Below are positions 1 to 12,045 of a stretch of DNA of 64,000 bases, piece after piece. The position numbers and the translations under genes were made by a program. The notes below the pieces were generated by a model, which saw only the letters and a list, made by a program, of their open reading frames with translations, was not told where the DNA came from and searched no databases. Within the stretch, counting starts at the first letter, position 1, and the number at the start of each line of letters is the position of its first letter. The DNA comes from Desmodus rotundus (Eukaryota > Chordata > Mammalia > Chiroptera > Phyllostomidae), in the NCBI RefSeq assembly GCF_022682495.2, contig NC_071390.1:100138294-100202293 (forward strand), read 5' to 3'.

Positions 1-24
1 AAGCCTGGATCTGTTTTGATGGCT

Positions 25-95
25 GCCCCATACCGATGCCTTAGCACAGTGCCTGGAATATCATATATGCTCAATAATTATTTTTAATTGAAGTG
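25..95 (+). repeat. L2 LINE 3'-end fragment
   Basis: The phrases agcacagtgcctggaat and tgctcaataatt followed by an A/T-rich end match the characteristic 3' terminus of the ancient mammalian L2 LINE, in which a sentence of this type precedes a short terminal repeat. Only the last ~70 bp are recognisable. It is an inert fossil. A 3' end of MIR, which shares this tail with L2, is a possible alternative. Confidence 0.5.
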
Positions 96-112
96 AGGAC
101 AAATTAAGTGTT

Positions 113-190
113 TAGAAAAGGAGTTTCTAGGCGGCCCAGCTAGCTCAGTCAGTAGAGCAAAGGACCCTTAATCCTAGAAAAGGAGTTTCT
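113..190 (+). pseudogene. tRNA-Lys(CTT) 5'-half retropseudogene with perfect 16-bp target duplication
   Basis: About 46 bp at 129-174 match the 5' half of a mammalian tRNA-Lys-CTT: acceptor 5' strand, the D arm tagctcagtcagtagagca (an A-box sequence), and the anticodon arm with CTT at 167-169. Sequence stops at the 3' side of the anticodon stem. The T arm, acceptor 3' strand, CCA and any poly(A) tail are absent. The insert is bracketed by the 16-bp direct repeat tagaaaaggagtttct at 113-128 and 175-190, which marks L1-type target-primed integration. The anticodon stem AGGA/TCCT pairs, differing from the common GGGA/TCCC. It cannot make a tRNA. It fits the described class of tailless retropseudogenes, in which an RNA cut within a loop or stem is reverse-transcribed. 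Confidence 0.85.
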
Positions 191-3100
191 TTTCTGACTA
201 AGAAAGATTTTTAAAGTAAAAAGAGCAAAAAACACAGTAATAAGAAATTCTAACACTGTGACCACATGTCATATTTATTGATAACTAATAAATGTCTTCT
301 TCTATAGGGCTAAGGTCTACATTTTATGATATAACCAGAGGCTGGCAGAGTGCTGCAGAAAGACAAACCACAGTGACAGAAGGAACAGTGAGATTACCTT
401 TAAGAAAATATACCTGTTTCTTTGAAGCTAATCTAGTCATACGTTGCTACCTTTGGTGCTAGAAACCTCCCCCCACCCCTACCCTTACTGCCACCCCAAA
501 ATTCCACAAGATTGGAACCTTCTGCTAAAACTAAGATTTGGCAAGTTACTAAATTTGAACTAGGTCGGACCACAGTACTCAAAGAGGACATTTCAAGTGA
601 TTTTGTGTTTTAATGCAGTAATTAAGCAGGAAAAAAAAAGATATAGAAAAGGAAAAGTTAATATAATAGACCAAATTTTCAAAACAGATGTAGACATGAA
701 AACCAGTCATTATTTTAGCCTGTTAGTGCCCGGCAGCATTTCAGGGGTCTCTTTACAAGACGTGCAGGCACTGCTGTTCTCTGTCCAAGGACTGCAGCAA
801 GGAGAGGTTCTGACACAGCTCTGCAGACCAAGAAATGTGAGTCTACATATGTGTCAGAAAGGGGAAACCTTCAGGCAGGAAAAGGTATTAGGAAAAACCT
901 AAGTTCAAAATTCTGATGTATTATTGAATAACTTGCTTATGTTTAAGGTTATTTTCAAGTCTAAAGTATAATGCTAAAAAATATAAAAAAGAAATATATT
1001 TTAAAACATCAATTGGATTTTTTAAATTCATACATATTATATGTATATTTATAAAACATATATATGTATTACCATTTCATGTATTTTATAGTATATTAAT
1101 CAGGCTTAATTCTTTCTTGATTTTTCACGTAAGTATACTTATAAATAGAAATCATGTTTCTTTTCTCATTCTTCGTTTGATTATCATACACTGTCCTAAA
1201 GCTCTGAGCTATCCTCATAGTGGACCATTTCTCTGGAAATTTGAAAATTGATAAATAAACCTTCAACATCATAAAATACATCAGAGAATAAGTGTCAGAA
1301 TTTGAGGGTGAAAAAAGAACACTAGAGGAAATGGGTAGATTTGCCCATGCCATGGAGACATAATCAGAAACTCATTCTCACACCATTAAATAAAGCTGAA
1401 AAATAGGTCATGTAACTAATGAGTTGATTATACTTTTTAGCAATCAAAGATGGATCTTGAATTATGGATCTTGAATTATGTATATGTAATTATGTATATA
1501 TAATTATGTATATGTAATTGTGTATATATGTAATATACATAATTCATACGTACATATGAATATGAATACATGCATATTCATATACTTGTTATGAATATGT
1601 ATACATTTAATAATATATATTGAAATTTATTTCTTTTTTAATAACAAATTCAAAAAAATCTAGAAAAAAATACATGTTGGGACAATTTGACCGATACTGT
1701 AGATGCTGTGAGAATGAAAATAAGGCTGCACACCCTTGCATATCCAGAAAATGGAGAGAGAATGATGGTTACACAAGACAAAACGAAAAATAAGGGAATC
1801 TGAAAGGCTTAAGCCAAAAATGAAGCTCTAGGGATATTATTATCTCAGCCATTCTGAAAGGACATAAATTAAATGGGAGTAATTGATTTTATTTTTATAT
1901 AAGCAAGCACATTCACATGGCAAATATGTACCTGCATTTCTGCATAAATCCCCATGTATTCAATAGTATCCTTACTATTTGACTTTAACTGCCTGAGTTT
2001 GATCATGAATTCACCAAAAGAAATTTCCAGTGACAGAAAAGATAGATTTCCAATTTTCCCTTGAGATCCCAAGTATAAATTCAGTTTTTCCTAACCTCCA
2101 AAGTTGCAGGTGCTTTCCATTTTCACAAATTCACTTTTCTATGACTTGTCTACCACTGGATGTTATAAATAAATTTTAGTTATTTCATTTTTCATAAAAG
2201 GCTGTGCATTAAATCCGATTTCCACAATTAAGCCTTAGAACAAAATGAATTCTACTCTAATTACTACGGGGTTCCTCACCAGCACACTGAGTGTTTTATT
2301 CATCAAGGCCTTCCTGGGGTGCTGAAGCTCTATTTCTAACATATTCGATGCGTTCTTTCTCTTTCAGGATATTTTTTACTCCATGACTTCTCCCGTTTCT
2401 CCAAGAATCTTTTCATCTTTTCATTTACATAAAACTGGCTCATTTATTTGACAAAAGTTTTATTTTCACTTGGCAAAAAATCCGTACTGTCGAACATTTC
2501 AATTTCCACAATTTCCTCTCGATAAAATGCTGATCAGAATTACAATAATCCTGGAAGTGTTTTCACTGGCTCCTTGTTTAACACTGGAATAACTTACTTA
2601 CTGCTAATGTACTCTTTCTTTTGATATTTATACATTCTAAGCCTGCACTTTACTACTGCCAAATCAAATGCAGATGCTTTCAGTAGAGGAGCCACAGCCT
2701 ACCCCAGGTTCCTTTTCTAATCAGTATTCTTTCCGGAGATTTCACTTTAAACTGTTGATCCCAGGAGTTTCTGGCCCTGTCTTTATGGCTTATCAATTCT
2801 CTGCACAAACCCCTTTTCCCTCTCAAAGGGGGAAACACCGAGATTATTACAAACTGGCCCTCTTTAAACCATCAAAACCACTATCCTTTTGCATTTGTCA
2901 TCACTCAAATCAGCATGTTTCAAATACCCGTCCGTAATATATCATGCAGACGTCATCAGGTTAGGTGTAACATTACTTCTTGAGCACTCACTTAACTTCC
3001 TATCTCCACCCACCGGTTTCTAACGTTTCCTGTATTTCTCCCATCTGTAGAGAAAATGTTGATTTGTTTTTTTCCCCCATCTTCTAACCTAAATTAGATT

Positions 3101-3233
3101 GAAACGCAAACCAGGTCCTCAAACTTCTCAACTACAAAAACTTCAGAAAAATCTGCATACAGTGATGTAGTGAGAAAAACTGGTAAAGGGAAAGATAATC
3201 TCACTGCAGATGTGGAAATTTCCATTAACTCCC
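191..3233. other. Unassigned AT-rich DNA, no gene seen
   Basis: No coding frame with recognisable product and no repeat that I can name. The stretch holds an AT-rich, locally self-complementary segment at about 1480-1640 and a short 14-bp tandem duplication at 1450-1477. The open frames here (the longest is about 100 codons at 597-902) have no family features and are of the length expected by chance. Confidence 0.6.
1450..1640. repeat. 14-bp tandem duplication followed by AT-rich low-complexity tract
   Basis: The unit atggatcttgaatt occurs twice head to tail (1450-1463, 1464-1477). It is followed by alternating tatgtata/taatta words and by a segment in which atgaatatgaata (about 1557-1569) faces its near-complement tattcatatac (about 1575-1585). 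This looks like replication slippage in AT-rich DNA. No function is evident. Confidence 0.7.
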
Positions 3234-3651
3234 TGTAGTAGGTTGAATGGTATCCCTCTAAAATACAGGCCCACCTCCCACAATCTGTGAATTCGATTTC
3301 ATTTGGAAAAGCAACTTTGCAGATCTAACCAGGTTAAGGATTTCAAGATGAAATCATTGAGATTTATTTTGGTGGGCCCTAAATCCAAGTGTTTTTATAA
3401 GAGATAGTAGAGAAAACGGCCATGTGAAGAAAGAAACAGAAATTGGAGTTAGGCAGCCACCAGCCAAAGAGCACCTGGAGCCACTAAAAGCTTGAACAGG
3501 CAAGGAAGGATTCTCTCAGAACACACAAAAGAGCAGAGCCCTGCCAACACCTTCATTTTGGACTTCTGGCCTCCAGACTGTGAGAGAATAAATTTTTTAA
3601 GCCACCCAGTTTGTGGTAATTTCTTACAGCAGCCTTGGGAAGCTAATGAAC
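3234..3651 (+). mobile_element. MLT1-type (MaLR) solo LTR
   Basis: This ~418-bp segment reads as a degraded MLT1-type LTR of the mammalian MaLR group (ERVL-related). It opens with tgtagtaggttgaatggta and contains ggtgggccctaaatccaa, ttataagag, the phrase gccaacaccttcattttgg, tggcctccagactgtgag, the poly(A) signal aataaa at 3587-3592, and the end gccacccagtttgtggtaat. The length is close to a full LTR. No internal retroviral sequence adjoins it, so it is a solo LTR. It carries no coding capacity. Subfamily is not resolved by eye. Confidence 0.85.
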
Positions 3652-4330
3652 CCATTATAATTACACAGAGCTTATTTAGTAAGGAAATCTCAAGTCAGGA
3701 CCCTTGAATGCAAATATTTACTGGGGCCACAAAACTTGAGTCACTTATTGTCCATTCATCCAATGAGTATTGAGGACCTATTATTTACCAGACCCTGTGC
3801 TAACTTGTGGAAATATATAGGTACACAAAATTTTTTTATATGTTTTCAAAAAATGTTGTTCCTGCCTGGAGAGAACTGACATGACTAGTGTTTCTAGTCC
3901 AAAATGAAACCAAAGGCAACTCCAATTTCTAAATGAAAAATAAATCTTGGAAATGCTTTTTAACTGGTTGGAAGTCCTTAATTATATGTAAATAATTAAT
4001 AACATATGAATAAGTTTTCTTCTAAGCACGCAGCTTCAAAAATGAAGTAAAAAGCAATTGGCCAAATGTATTTTGGACTTCATTGAGTTTAAGGCTTCAG
4101 GAAAATGGAAATGCACAATGAACTCTTAAGTGACAATGGCAATAAAAATGAGTATGCTGTCATATGTAAGTGTTGATTGTTTGTTCCTGAAGAGCTCAAC
4201 ATATTTCATGTATGTTATGGAAATGTTTCTTCCACCCTGTAGCCTGGGCAAATTTGGGAAATTCATGAGGTAGAATGAAGCAAGGAGATTAGCTGCTTAA
4301 TCGTACCCACATGTATAGTAACAACCGTCA

Positions 4331-4440
4331 CTCATTGTGATGATTATTCTCCAGGTACTTTGCTTAGTGTTTTATACACAGAATCTTACTTATCTACAAC
4401 AAAACAACCTTAAGAGGCAGGCACCAATGCCCCACTTTCT
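4331..4440 (-). repeat. Probable MIR SINE fragment (antisense)
   Basis: The order of words, a cttagtgtttta-type segment, then aatcttactt, then aggcaggcacc, then ccccactttc, follows the antisense 3' half of MIR (bulk trend: common 'size of last column' sequence, then 'eight-letter' Gly/Gly-like core). Identity is low, so the assignment is tentative. Confidence 0.35.
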
Positions 4441-6319
4441 TTGAAGCCAGCTATTTACCTGCATTCCTGAAAAACTCATGCCTTTCCCAGAATAATGGCC
4501 CTGGATTTGGAAGTTTTTGTAACCAATGCCCCTCTTATTACTCCTCTACAAAGTCTCCTAGTCTTCCTCTCTTGCAGTTAACCACTGAAATGACCATCAC
4601 AATCTTAGAAATATGTCCCACAGTGATTATGAATCTATGAAAAAGTCTCCATATGTCATTGAGTGGAGCTGAAGGTAAAAGCAGCTCCCGGCTTGAGGGG
4701 ACTTCTTTGTAACAGTCTGGGAATGACCCCTCTCTGGTTTGACTTCCAACAGTGCGTGGAGGGATACACCCGACATTCTGCCAGCCAGATCCTCTCCATT
4801 CTCCTTTCCCCCATCACTTCTCTTCTGTGGATTGTGGATCCAAGACCTGGGTTCTATACTCAGCTTCACTATTCTCATTCAAAATGTACTTATTAACTAC
4901 AATAACAAGCAAACAAATAAATACATATAGTTCAGTAGTATGTAATTTCTCTGAAGAAAAACACAGTTGGGGCTAAAGAGCTGTGGGAGTGATACCATTT
5001 TAGATAGTGTGGTCGGATCTCAGGAGTGAAGGAGAACAGCAAGTGGAAAGCTTTGAGGAAAGAAGTATGTGTGTGTGTGTTTTACGCTGGAAGAGAAGGA
5101 AGCTGGTGTGTCTGGAGCAACATGAGTGAGTATATAACTGTGAGTATTACTCTGTCTATGTTATAAGCTTTAGTCCCTCAGCAAACATTTATAGGTTAAA
5201 TTTAATTTCCTGTGTTTTGACCCATAGTGGGCTTGCTCTGTGAATCTGATTTAATTTTCTAAATACAAGGGTCATTTGAGGAAGATCCAGGTTTTTGCTT
5301 AGACAAATTTATCAGCTATCCATCTACTTAATCCCCTCTGCCATGGTTTTACAACCTTTTCCTGACATCTCCACCTATAAAGCCATCCTATTGAGTGAGA
5401 CAGACAGAAAAATTCATTGTAGCTCAATAGTTACTATCTCTAGTAACTTCTTCTCCTGATATGCACAGAGATTCCTGGAGATTTAGGTCCTAACAACTTA
5501 CATATTAGCATAGATTTATTTATTAAGCTACGTGTCAACAACCTGAACACCTACTAAGGCTCAGAATGGCTTGGGAATAGAATAGGGACAAGGAGGATGA
5601 GCAACAATGCAGCGTTCCGAAGGGAAAAGGGGAGAAGAAGAAAGCCAGAGAGACATGCTCATATGACTAGGACTCATCACGGGATTTCACCAAGTCACCC
5701 TCTAGCACCTCGGAAGGCAGTGTGGGGAGAGCATGGGGACCCCAGTGTGTGCACGGCAGGCTCCAAATGATGGAACCTCTGCAGTGGGCATCAAGATAAA
5801 AATAGAGGGAGAAAATTCAAACATAAATTGCTGTTCTCTTTACATTTTTCAAGACTGATACAGAATCTTTTTTTTTAGCTCTGTCCTAAGTAAATCTCAT
5901 TCCCAATTTAACTTACATCAGTGAACCTTTCTTACTGAGGCCCCAGCTGCCTCTTCCATGCCTCTTCTTTCTCTCTCTCCCCTTCTGTGGGTCCCAGCAG
6001 TCTGCCTAATTCATGGCCACACAGAGCCCCACTGCCCACCATCATAACACCTTTAGACAAAAGAGCAGATATCTGTAGTTCCTTCCAGTGTACTTATACC
6101 TTAGCTTTTTATTTGGGAAAAAGAAAAGGAAGCCTCTCAGACATAAAGTTGGCTGGAGATGACCTTCTTGGTTTGAAATTGAAGACGACCAGAATGGGGG
6201 GAAAAAAAGTCTTAAGAATAGTTCTCTCCGTGTATATTACTAACTTGGACAAATAAACCAAAAAAAGGATGACAACAGAAAAATAACAACTATGAAAACA
6301 TGATCTAATCTTTCTAGAT

Positions 6320-6377
6320 GTGGCAGAGAATGCATCCAAGTATTCGAAGTAGATTGAGTAAATACATTCTCTGCCAC
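6320..6377. repeat. Inverted repeat able to form a 13-16 bp stem
   Basis: The arm gtggcagagaatg at 6320-6332 is perfectly complementary to cattctctgccac at 6365-6377. Extending inwards, the match is 15 of 16 bp (6320-6335 with 6362-6377), leaving a loop of about 26 nt. No flanking transposon or gene explains it. It could be the stem of a decayed foldback element or a chance hairpin. Confidence 0.75.
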
Positions 6378-7229
6378 GGAGTCCAGAACCACGTTCCTTA
6401 ACTTGTATTAATTCAGAATCTGGGTTAATCACTAGATACACTTTTAGAATCAATAATACTAAGTGATTAACTTTGCTTCTTTGTATTGCTATAAAAAATT
6501 ATCTCAAAATTATGTCACTACTAGACTGCACTGAGCACACACGCTGGTTTTCACCAAACTGGTGGCATGTTTCTCAGGCCAAATTCTAACATCCAGTCTT
6601 CTGCCCACGTGAAGTGTGTAGATAGAAAAGGAACATAGGAAACAACAGATTTTAATAATTCTACAGCTCTCTGTCTTTTTTGATATGGATTTGCCCCCGA
6701 GTTCAGACTTTTGCCTCCTCTTTTTTTTTTTTACTCTACATACATGTCTCTGGGCAATTTCATCCATTTCCATAGTTAAAACTGCCATCTAAATGTTGAT
6801 TAGTTGCAGACTTATTTCCAGCCCAGGCTCATGTCGCTAATGCCTACTAGGCACCTACAAATATTCCACAGAAAAAGAAATAGGAGAAAAGAATGAACTA
6901 CCACTTGTGGAGCAGCTATTGAATACAAAGCCCCAACACCTCAAATTTAGCTCACTCCCATTTATCACCCCCAAATTCTACCTCCTCTTACACATACTTC
7001 ATGCTTTGCTTTCCCCCAGCCACTGACACCAGATGCTGAAGAGACGATCTAGACTCAGCACTCTCACTTGACCACACGTTCAGCTAGTTAGAAGACATTG
7101 TAAATTCTGCCTCAAAAATATTTTTGAATATGATCCTTTTTCTATATCTTCACTTCCACTGCCATAGCTCAGGCCTTACCATTTTTCCTAATGGGTTTAA
7201 GGCAGCAGCCTCAGCTCTGCGCCTTCCCT

Positions 7230-7690
7230 CTCGTCGTGGCTTCAGCAGGCAGGTATCAAAAATGCAAGTACAATCATGTCCTTCCCTTGCTTAAAATCTT
7301 CTAACTACTATCAGTCACAAGAAGTTCAAACTCATTTCCTGCCGGTACCTCTTACACACCTTACAGCACCAACACAAACCTGTATACGTTTTCCCAAGTG
7401 CGGAACACTCACACCACAGTGCTTTTGTGCGAGCTTTTTTGGATGCCTCCAGAAAACGCTCCGTCTCTCTTCCCCCTCACCTTTCCCCGTTGTCCCTTCT
7501 CTGTGCCTTCACAGTGCTACCGTACCACTTACCACGCTGTGTTGTTTCCCTCGAGCTCTCTTCCTGACCTTAGATGGTGAGTTCCTTGAAATCAAAAACT
7601 CTTTCACTTCTACATGCCCAGAGTCTAGAACAGTGCTTGGAATCTGACGGGCTTTTAGAAGAATTTGAACAAACAAGTAAACGTGCCCAA
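7230..7690 (+). repeat. L2 LINE 3' region
   Basis: The stretch follows the L2 3' part in order: a cttgcttaaaatcttct-type segment with ttcaaactcat, a long C/T-rich middle, tgccttcacagtg, an accacgctgtgttg phrase, then gatggtgagttccttga, and tagaacagtgcttgga near the end. A recognisable L2 of about 450 bp is therefore present in sense orientation. It contains chance frames, including one of 123 codons, but none is a gene; the 3' part of L2 sampled here lies at and beyond the ORF2 end. Confidence 0.7.
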
Positions 7691-9689
7691 ATTGCTTTAC
7701 CCACTTGTAATGAGCGTGTGACGTGGGGAGCTCTGACATGTTTGAGAGGCCATAAGGTGTGTGGAGCAAAGGGTCAGCTTCTGCTTGAGATTCCTAATAA
7801 AGTTTTGCCAGTCACTCATACGTGGATAAGGAATTTTTCCTTCATCCCTCATACGAGCATATTATTAATTAAAAGACAAATCTAGCTAACCCCAATAGAC
7901 AAGTTTTACATAGAAGAAAAGGATGCTTTTGTGACTAAAATAGCAAAAGGAGACTAGAAAAATAACGGAAATTTTGGAGGTGATCCTATAGAAGTCTGTG
8001 GCAAAGCTCAAAGGAAGGGGAAATGGGTGTTTCATTCTCTGGACCACACTGCCTCCCTGTGGGAGGTTTTCTGGGGAAGCACATGCCTTAAGAAAAGCAA
8101 ATCCAATTTTACACGATGGGAAAGTGGTTGCAGCTAGATCCTTTACACCAGAAGTCTACTCCCAAATCCTAAGCTAGGCATAGTGCCAGCGGGGGTTTGT
8201 TTTCTGAAAGGGTGATGCCCACTTTTATGGATTTGGAACCCAAACATTTTTCTTTGTTTAAAAATAAGAAGTCCTGGAGATAATTTTTGCAAATGTCAAC
8301 AAACCAAGAAATGAAATAACCACAGTCTAATTGTTTCATTTTTACTACTTCAAATAATTGCACTTAGAAGTCTTAATTGTTCAATCTACTTATGAGGAAT
8401 ATATGATCCTAAGATCAGTGTCCCTAAAAATAAAAAATCATGAAAGGAAGTTCTTCATTTGCAGTGTACCAAACACCATATTTAACTTAGCTTTTTAAAC
8501 ATTTAATATCAATGATCAAAAAGTCAACGTACTCATTGAAATTAATGATTGCCCCCTGCCTGTATATCCTCCTAAAAAACATTGGCTACACTTCTGCAAA
8601 TTAAAATGGTACAATTAGTTTGAGAAACATCTCAGAGATCAATTTTCAATTACCTGGTAGAGAAAGTAATTTATGGAGTGCTGCTTTTGAAAAGAAAAGT
8701 ATCTTATTTTTGAGGCATAAAATAACATTTTTCATGATTTTTGGATTTATTTCTTTAAACATGTCCCAGGTTTCTAACAGTTTACAGGCATCATTCAAGG
8801 ACAGAACATGCTCTTAGTCTTCTGTTTCCACAAAAGACTTTGAGCAATTTCCAGAAGTGAAGTAATTGCTCATGAGCTACCTTAATGCAAATATCTGAAG
8901 GCTCTGCTTTTGAATTTCCGGAATCTCAGAAGTATTCAAATACATGACTTGTCTATTTCCTGACCAGTTCCCTTTGAAGTGGTCCTGGGATCCATGCTAT
9001 TATTTGAAATGTCTGGCTCTCGGTAAATAGTTGCTATTTCCTTGATGTCTGTGAAGCTGCTTTCTTTCCTCTGACCTTTACCTTGGTACCTCTCACTGAG
9101 GCCACGCATTCTTGCACACGTCTGTGTGTTCTGGTCCATACATACGGTCCTTATTAGATGCTTTTACTGCTTCATCTTAATGGGAAAGGGCACATGACCA
9201 CAATACCAACTCAGCTGAATCTACGTTTTTATTTTCTCCAAGGGTCAAGTTGTTTTATTTACTGCACACACACATAAAGTTTAAAGTAACATTTTCTTTT
9301 TAATGATGGGCAATGAAAGTACACATGCCATCCATAGAACAAGCACATGATTTCTGCATTTTGGCACTAGTATTATTCGAGTAAATACCTCAGGAATTAA
9401 TAAAGACAGTAGTGTGTATAATGTTTTCTTAGAAGCAATCGGAGGCTTGTATTAGAGACAGGCAAGAGAAAGGGTTGGCCTGAGAGGAAGACAAGGGGGA
9501 ACAGAGAAGAGAGCTAAGGAAATCCGCCTGGCACCCTCTCAAAAAAGAGAGGCAGACACTTAAGTATCACAAACGTAAGCCAAAGATGGTGGATTGCTGA
9601 CATGAGGGAAAATACAGAACAGGAAGTAAAGCAAAAGTATTTTCTGTTTTCTCTCCCTTATGGAACTAGGCTGAAAAGGCACACAGGAA
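7691..9689. other. Unassigned non-repetitive DNA, no gene seen
   Basis: I see no named repeat or coding feature here. Short open frames at 8.2, 8.6 and 8.9 kb have no domain signature. A short (CA)n run lies near 9265-9275. Confidence 0.5.
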
Positions 9690-9820
9690 AGACTACTCTC
9701 CTGAGTCGGACAACCTGGACTTCATCTGGACTTTGTCACTAATTAATTGTGTGACCTTGGCCGAGTCAGCTTCCCTGGGGTTGAGTTTCCTTATACTTGA
9801 AATGATAATTAGATAATTCC
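9690..9820 (+). repeat. MIR SINE
   Basis: The MIR core is clear: a segment ending caacctggacttcatctgg, then tttgtcact, taattgtgtgaccttgg, and gagtttccttat. It is a tRNA-derived ancient SINE common to mammals, in sense orientation and truncated at both ends. Confidence 0.8.
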
Positions 9821-10354
9821 AAGGGAGGTCTGGGTTCAAAAAATCAAAAGCATTTTCAAGGACCATTCAAAGATCATCCAAAGGGATTGGGTTGAATCAC
9901 AGTTATAAGTCACTTCCCACTTTTTTTTTTATCAGATATTGAACATAATCTTCACTTTTAAGGAAAGTTCACATACCCCTGAGACAATATTTTACTTCTT
10001 TTCATTAGGAATGGGTGAAGGGGATGGGAAGGAAAGAGACATAGAAGCCAAAGAAGTGGCCCAGCAGAGCAATAATTTGTGGGGGAGGTAAGAAGAGGTG
10101 GGGGAGCAGGAGAGATCACCAGCTGGACAACAGAGAAAGGGGAGGGAGAGCCTGGAAGAGGGAATACGTGGAGACCTAGTAGGTATGGATTACCACGTCA
10201 TGTGCGGGTAGCAATAAGCTGTTTGGTACGGATAAATCTGACATGTGAGGAGCTAGAGAGGAATGTGTTCTGTGCAAAGGAACACTGCCTTTATCCTGTC
10301 TCAAACGGGACTTACTATAGGGTTTAAGCAGGCTAGCAGAGCTGGGGAGAACAA
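9821..10354. other. Unassigned, partly purine-rich DNA
   Basis: A purine-rich tract lies at roughly 10015-10170 (gaaggggatgggaaggaaag and gggaggagc-type words). No gene or named repeat is evident. Confidence 0.5.
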
Positions 10355-10585
10355 GGTGTCTGAAGCCAGACTGCCCAGGCCAAAGCCTGGCACTGTCACT
10401 TGTCAGTTGGGTCATTTGGGGAAAATATTTTACCATTCTGTGCCTCAGTTTCCTCATCTGTAGAATGGGGGCAATAATAGCACCCATCTCATAGCGTTGT
10501 TGTGAATATTTGTGTGAGTTGAGCTACAGTAAACGCTGAGACCAGTGCCAGGTGAAAAAAATCACTTAACAGATATTGGCTGTGA
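10355..10585 (+). repeat. MIR SINE, near full length
   Basis: This is one of the best-preserved MIR copies in the window. It contains gaagccagactgccc, cactgtcact, ctgtgcctcagtttcctc, atctgtagaatgggg, tctcatagcgttgttgtgaa and a final accagtgccagg. The length of ~230 bp approaches the full MIR. It is an inert fossil. Confidence 0.9.
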
Positions 10586-11499
10586 CTCTTAATGATCAGA
10601 TTTTCAATTTGGCAATGCAATGCTATGGATGCTTCTTACAGTCCTATGTACAATTAATGTGGGGGATGGAGATAAAAGTATATGGCAGATGTTGAACTAA
10701 GTTTGAGAATTTTCCCTAAAGAGTATTATATTTTTCTCCCCCCAGATGATAAATCAAAGTCACAATGACCTGTTGAGACTCAGAGAATAAATATGTTTGG
10801 GGTTACTAATATATAGGGGATTAGAAACTATTTATACTGGTCAACATGACCTAGCCAGAGAAATGTTTTTATGTCATCCATCAATAAAGTTATTTCCCTA
10901 AATCAGATTAATCATGAGATGAAAATAACTATCCCATAATTCCCCTGTGTGGATAAATAAAGTAATGAAAATGAAGACACTCTCTTCTAATGTCCGGCTT
11001 CAGAATAGGCCATCCAGCAGGAAGTTAGTCTTGGTATGCTAGGGTGGAGCTAAAGCTGGGAGCCATCTATGAAAACTAGGCCCTAGGAAGAGAATAGGAC
11101 TCCTGTGAAGGACAACTGCTAACCTGTTGCAGTGATGGTCCAATACACAAACCCACTCCTCTTGCTTTCCCTGGCCGGTAAATATGGGAACCTACATAAT
11201 GAGACCATGAACTGGAAGGAGACATAAGCTCATCCCTGCTAGGAGCAATTCTATGGGGAAGAAGGCATATACCTGAAAACACTTAACCTGGAATCACAGG
11301 TGAAAACATGGGAGTGCTAATATAGATTCAACGTTTTCCCATTTATGTTTTTCTAGTCCACCAAATAGGTCTCTTTTCCATCTTTAAATGCCCGGAGGAA
11401 TGCATGCTGAACTTGGTCAAGTTGTGCATGTGGGCTAAGGAGGATTGAAATCAACTCTCTCTCAATTACTCAAGTTACTCAAGAATTACTCCAACGATA
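10586..11499. other. Unassigned DNA, no gene seen
   Basis: No recognised repeat or coding feature. A short antisense frame at 11076-11282 lacks any family signature. Confidence 0.5.
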
Positions 11500-11640
11500 T
11501 TAAGGCTGACAGATAGGATAGAAGCTCTACTGAAGGCTGGAAGGCCAGGTAAATTACCACAATAGTTCAGGCACTAGACAATAAGGGGTTGAAAAATAGA
11601 AATGGAAAAGGCAGATTTAAGAAGAGGGGCAGGTGATGCA

Positions 11641-12045
11641 TGAGGAGCAGTGTGGATTCTGGAGTCAGATTCCAAATCTCAATTCTGTCTCAGGCCACCT
11701 GCGTGAGCTTGGACAAGTTATTTCACTTTTCTGTTCCTTGCTGTCCTCATCTAGAAAATGATGGTATAGAAAAGAGCAGGGCTGCAACGGGGCAGGGCTG
11801 CAATGGGGCAGGGCTGCAATGGGGCAGGGCTGCAACGGGGCAGGGCCAGCGAAGAGTGCGCTTGCATAACCCTTACAGTGGTTTTTCCCTTAAAGTTTGC
11901 TCCCTGGGAGCCTCGCTGGACTCACCCTAGTCCCAGCCCTGACCTACTCCATAAGGTAATCACAGAGATTAAATAAATTGACATATCAAAAGTGTTTAAG
12001 AGCGATACTTATATGTTTAAGAGCATATCGTGAGTGCTAGCTATT
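11641..12045 (+). repeat. MIR SINE interrupted by about 170 bp
   Basis: The left part (11641-11770) has gattctggagtcagattcc, gtgagcttggacaagttatt and the tcatctagaaaatgatgg segment. The right part resumes at about 11942 with cctactccataaggtaat and gagattaaataaattgac, which is the MIR 3' half. The ~170 bp between contain a 16-bp minisatellite and are foreign to MIR. Confidence 0.7.
11776..11845. repeat. Minisatellite, 16-bp unit, 4.4 copies
   Basis: The unit gcagggctgcaaYggg is repeated at 11776-11791, 11792-11807, 11808-11823 and 11824-11839, with a partial copy gcaggg to 11845. Copies 1 and 4 carry aac and copies 2 and 3 carry aat; otherwise the units are identical. Near-identity implies recent expansion or homogenisation and likely length polymorphism. 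It lies inside the MIR-splitting insert. Confidence 0.95.

Larger units (their letters stand above)
3652..7229. other. Mostly unassigned DNA with faint ancient repeat traces
   Basis: At 3740-3900 a phrase like tttaccagaccctgtgctaa suggests an old interspersed repeat, too decayed to name. A weak antisense MIR is listed separately at 4331-4440, and a hairpin-forming inverted repeat at 6320-6377. The remainder has no recognised gene. Open frames at 4.6-5.0, 6.1-6.5 and 6.5-6.8 kb have no family features. Confidence 0.55.

Noticed and set aside
7276..7647. 123-codon frame
   Set aside because: Falls in the L2 3' region, which explains the sequence; not a gene.
11776..11845. Short regular repeats resembling a CRISPR array
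   Set aside because: Units are head to tail with no unique spacers, in vertebrate DNA; it is a minisatellite.
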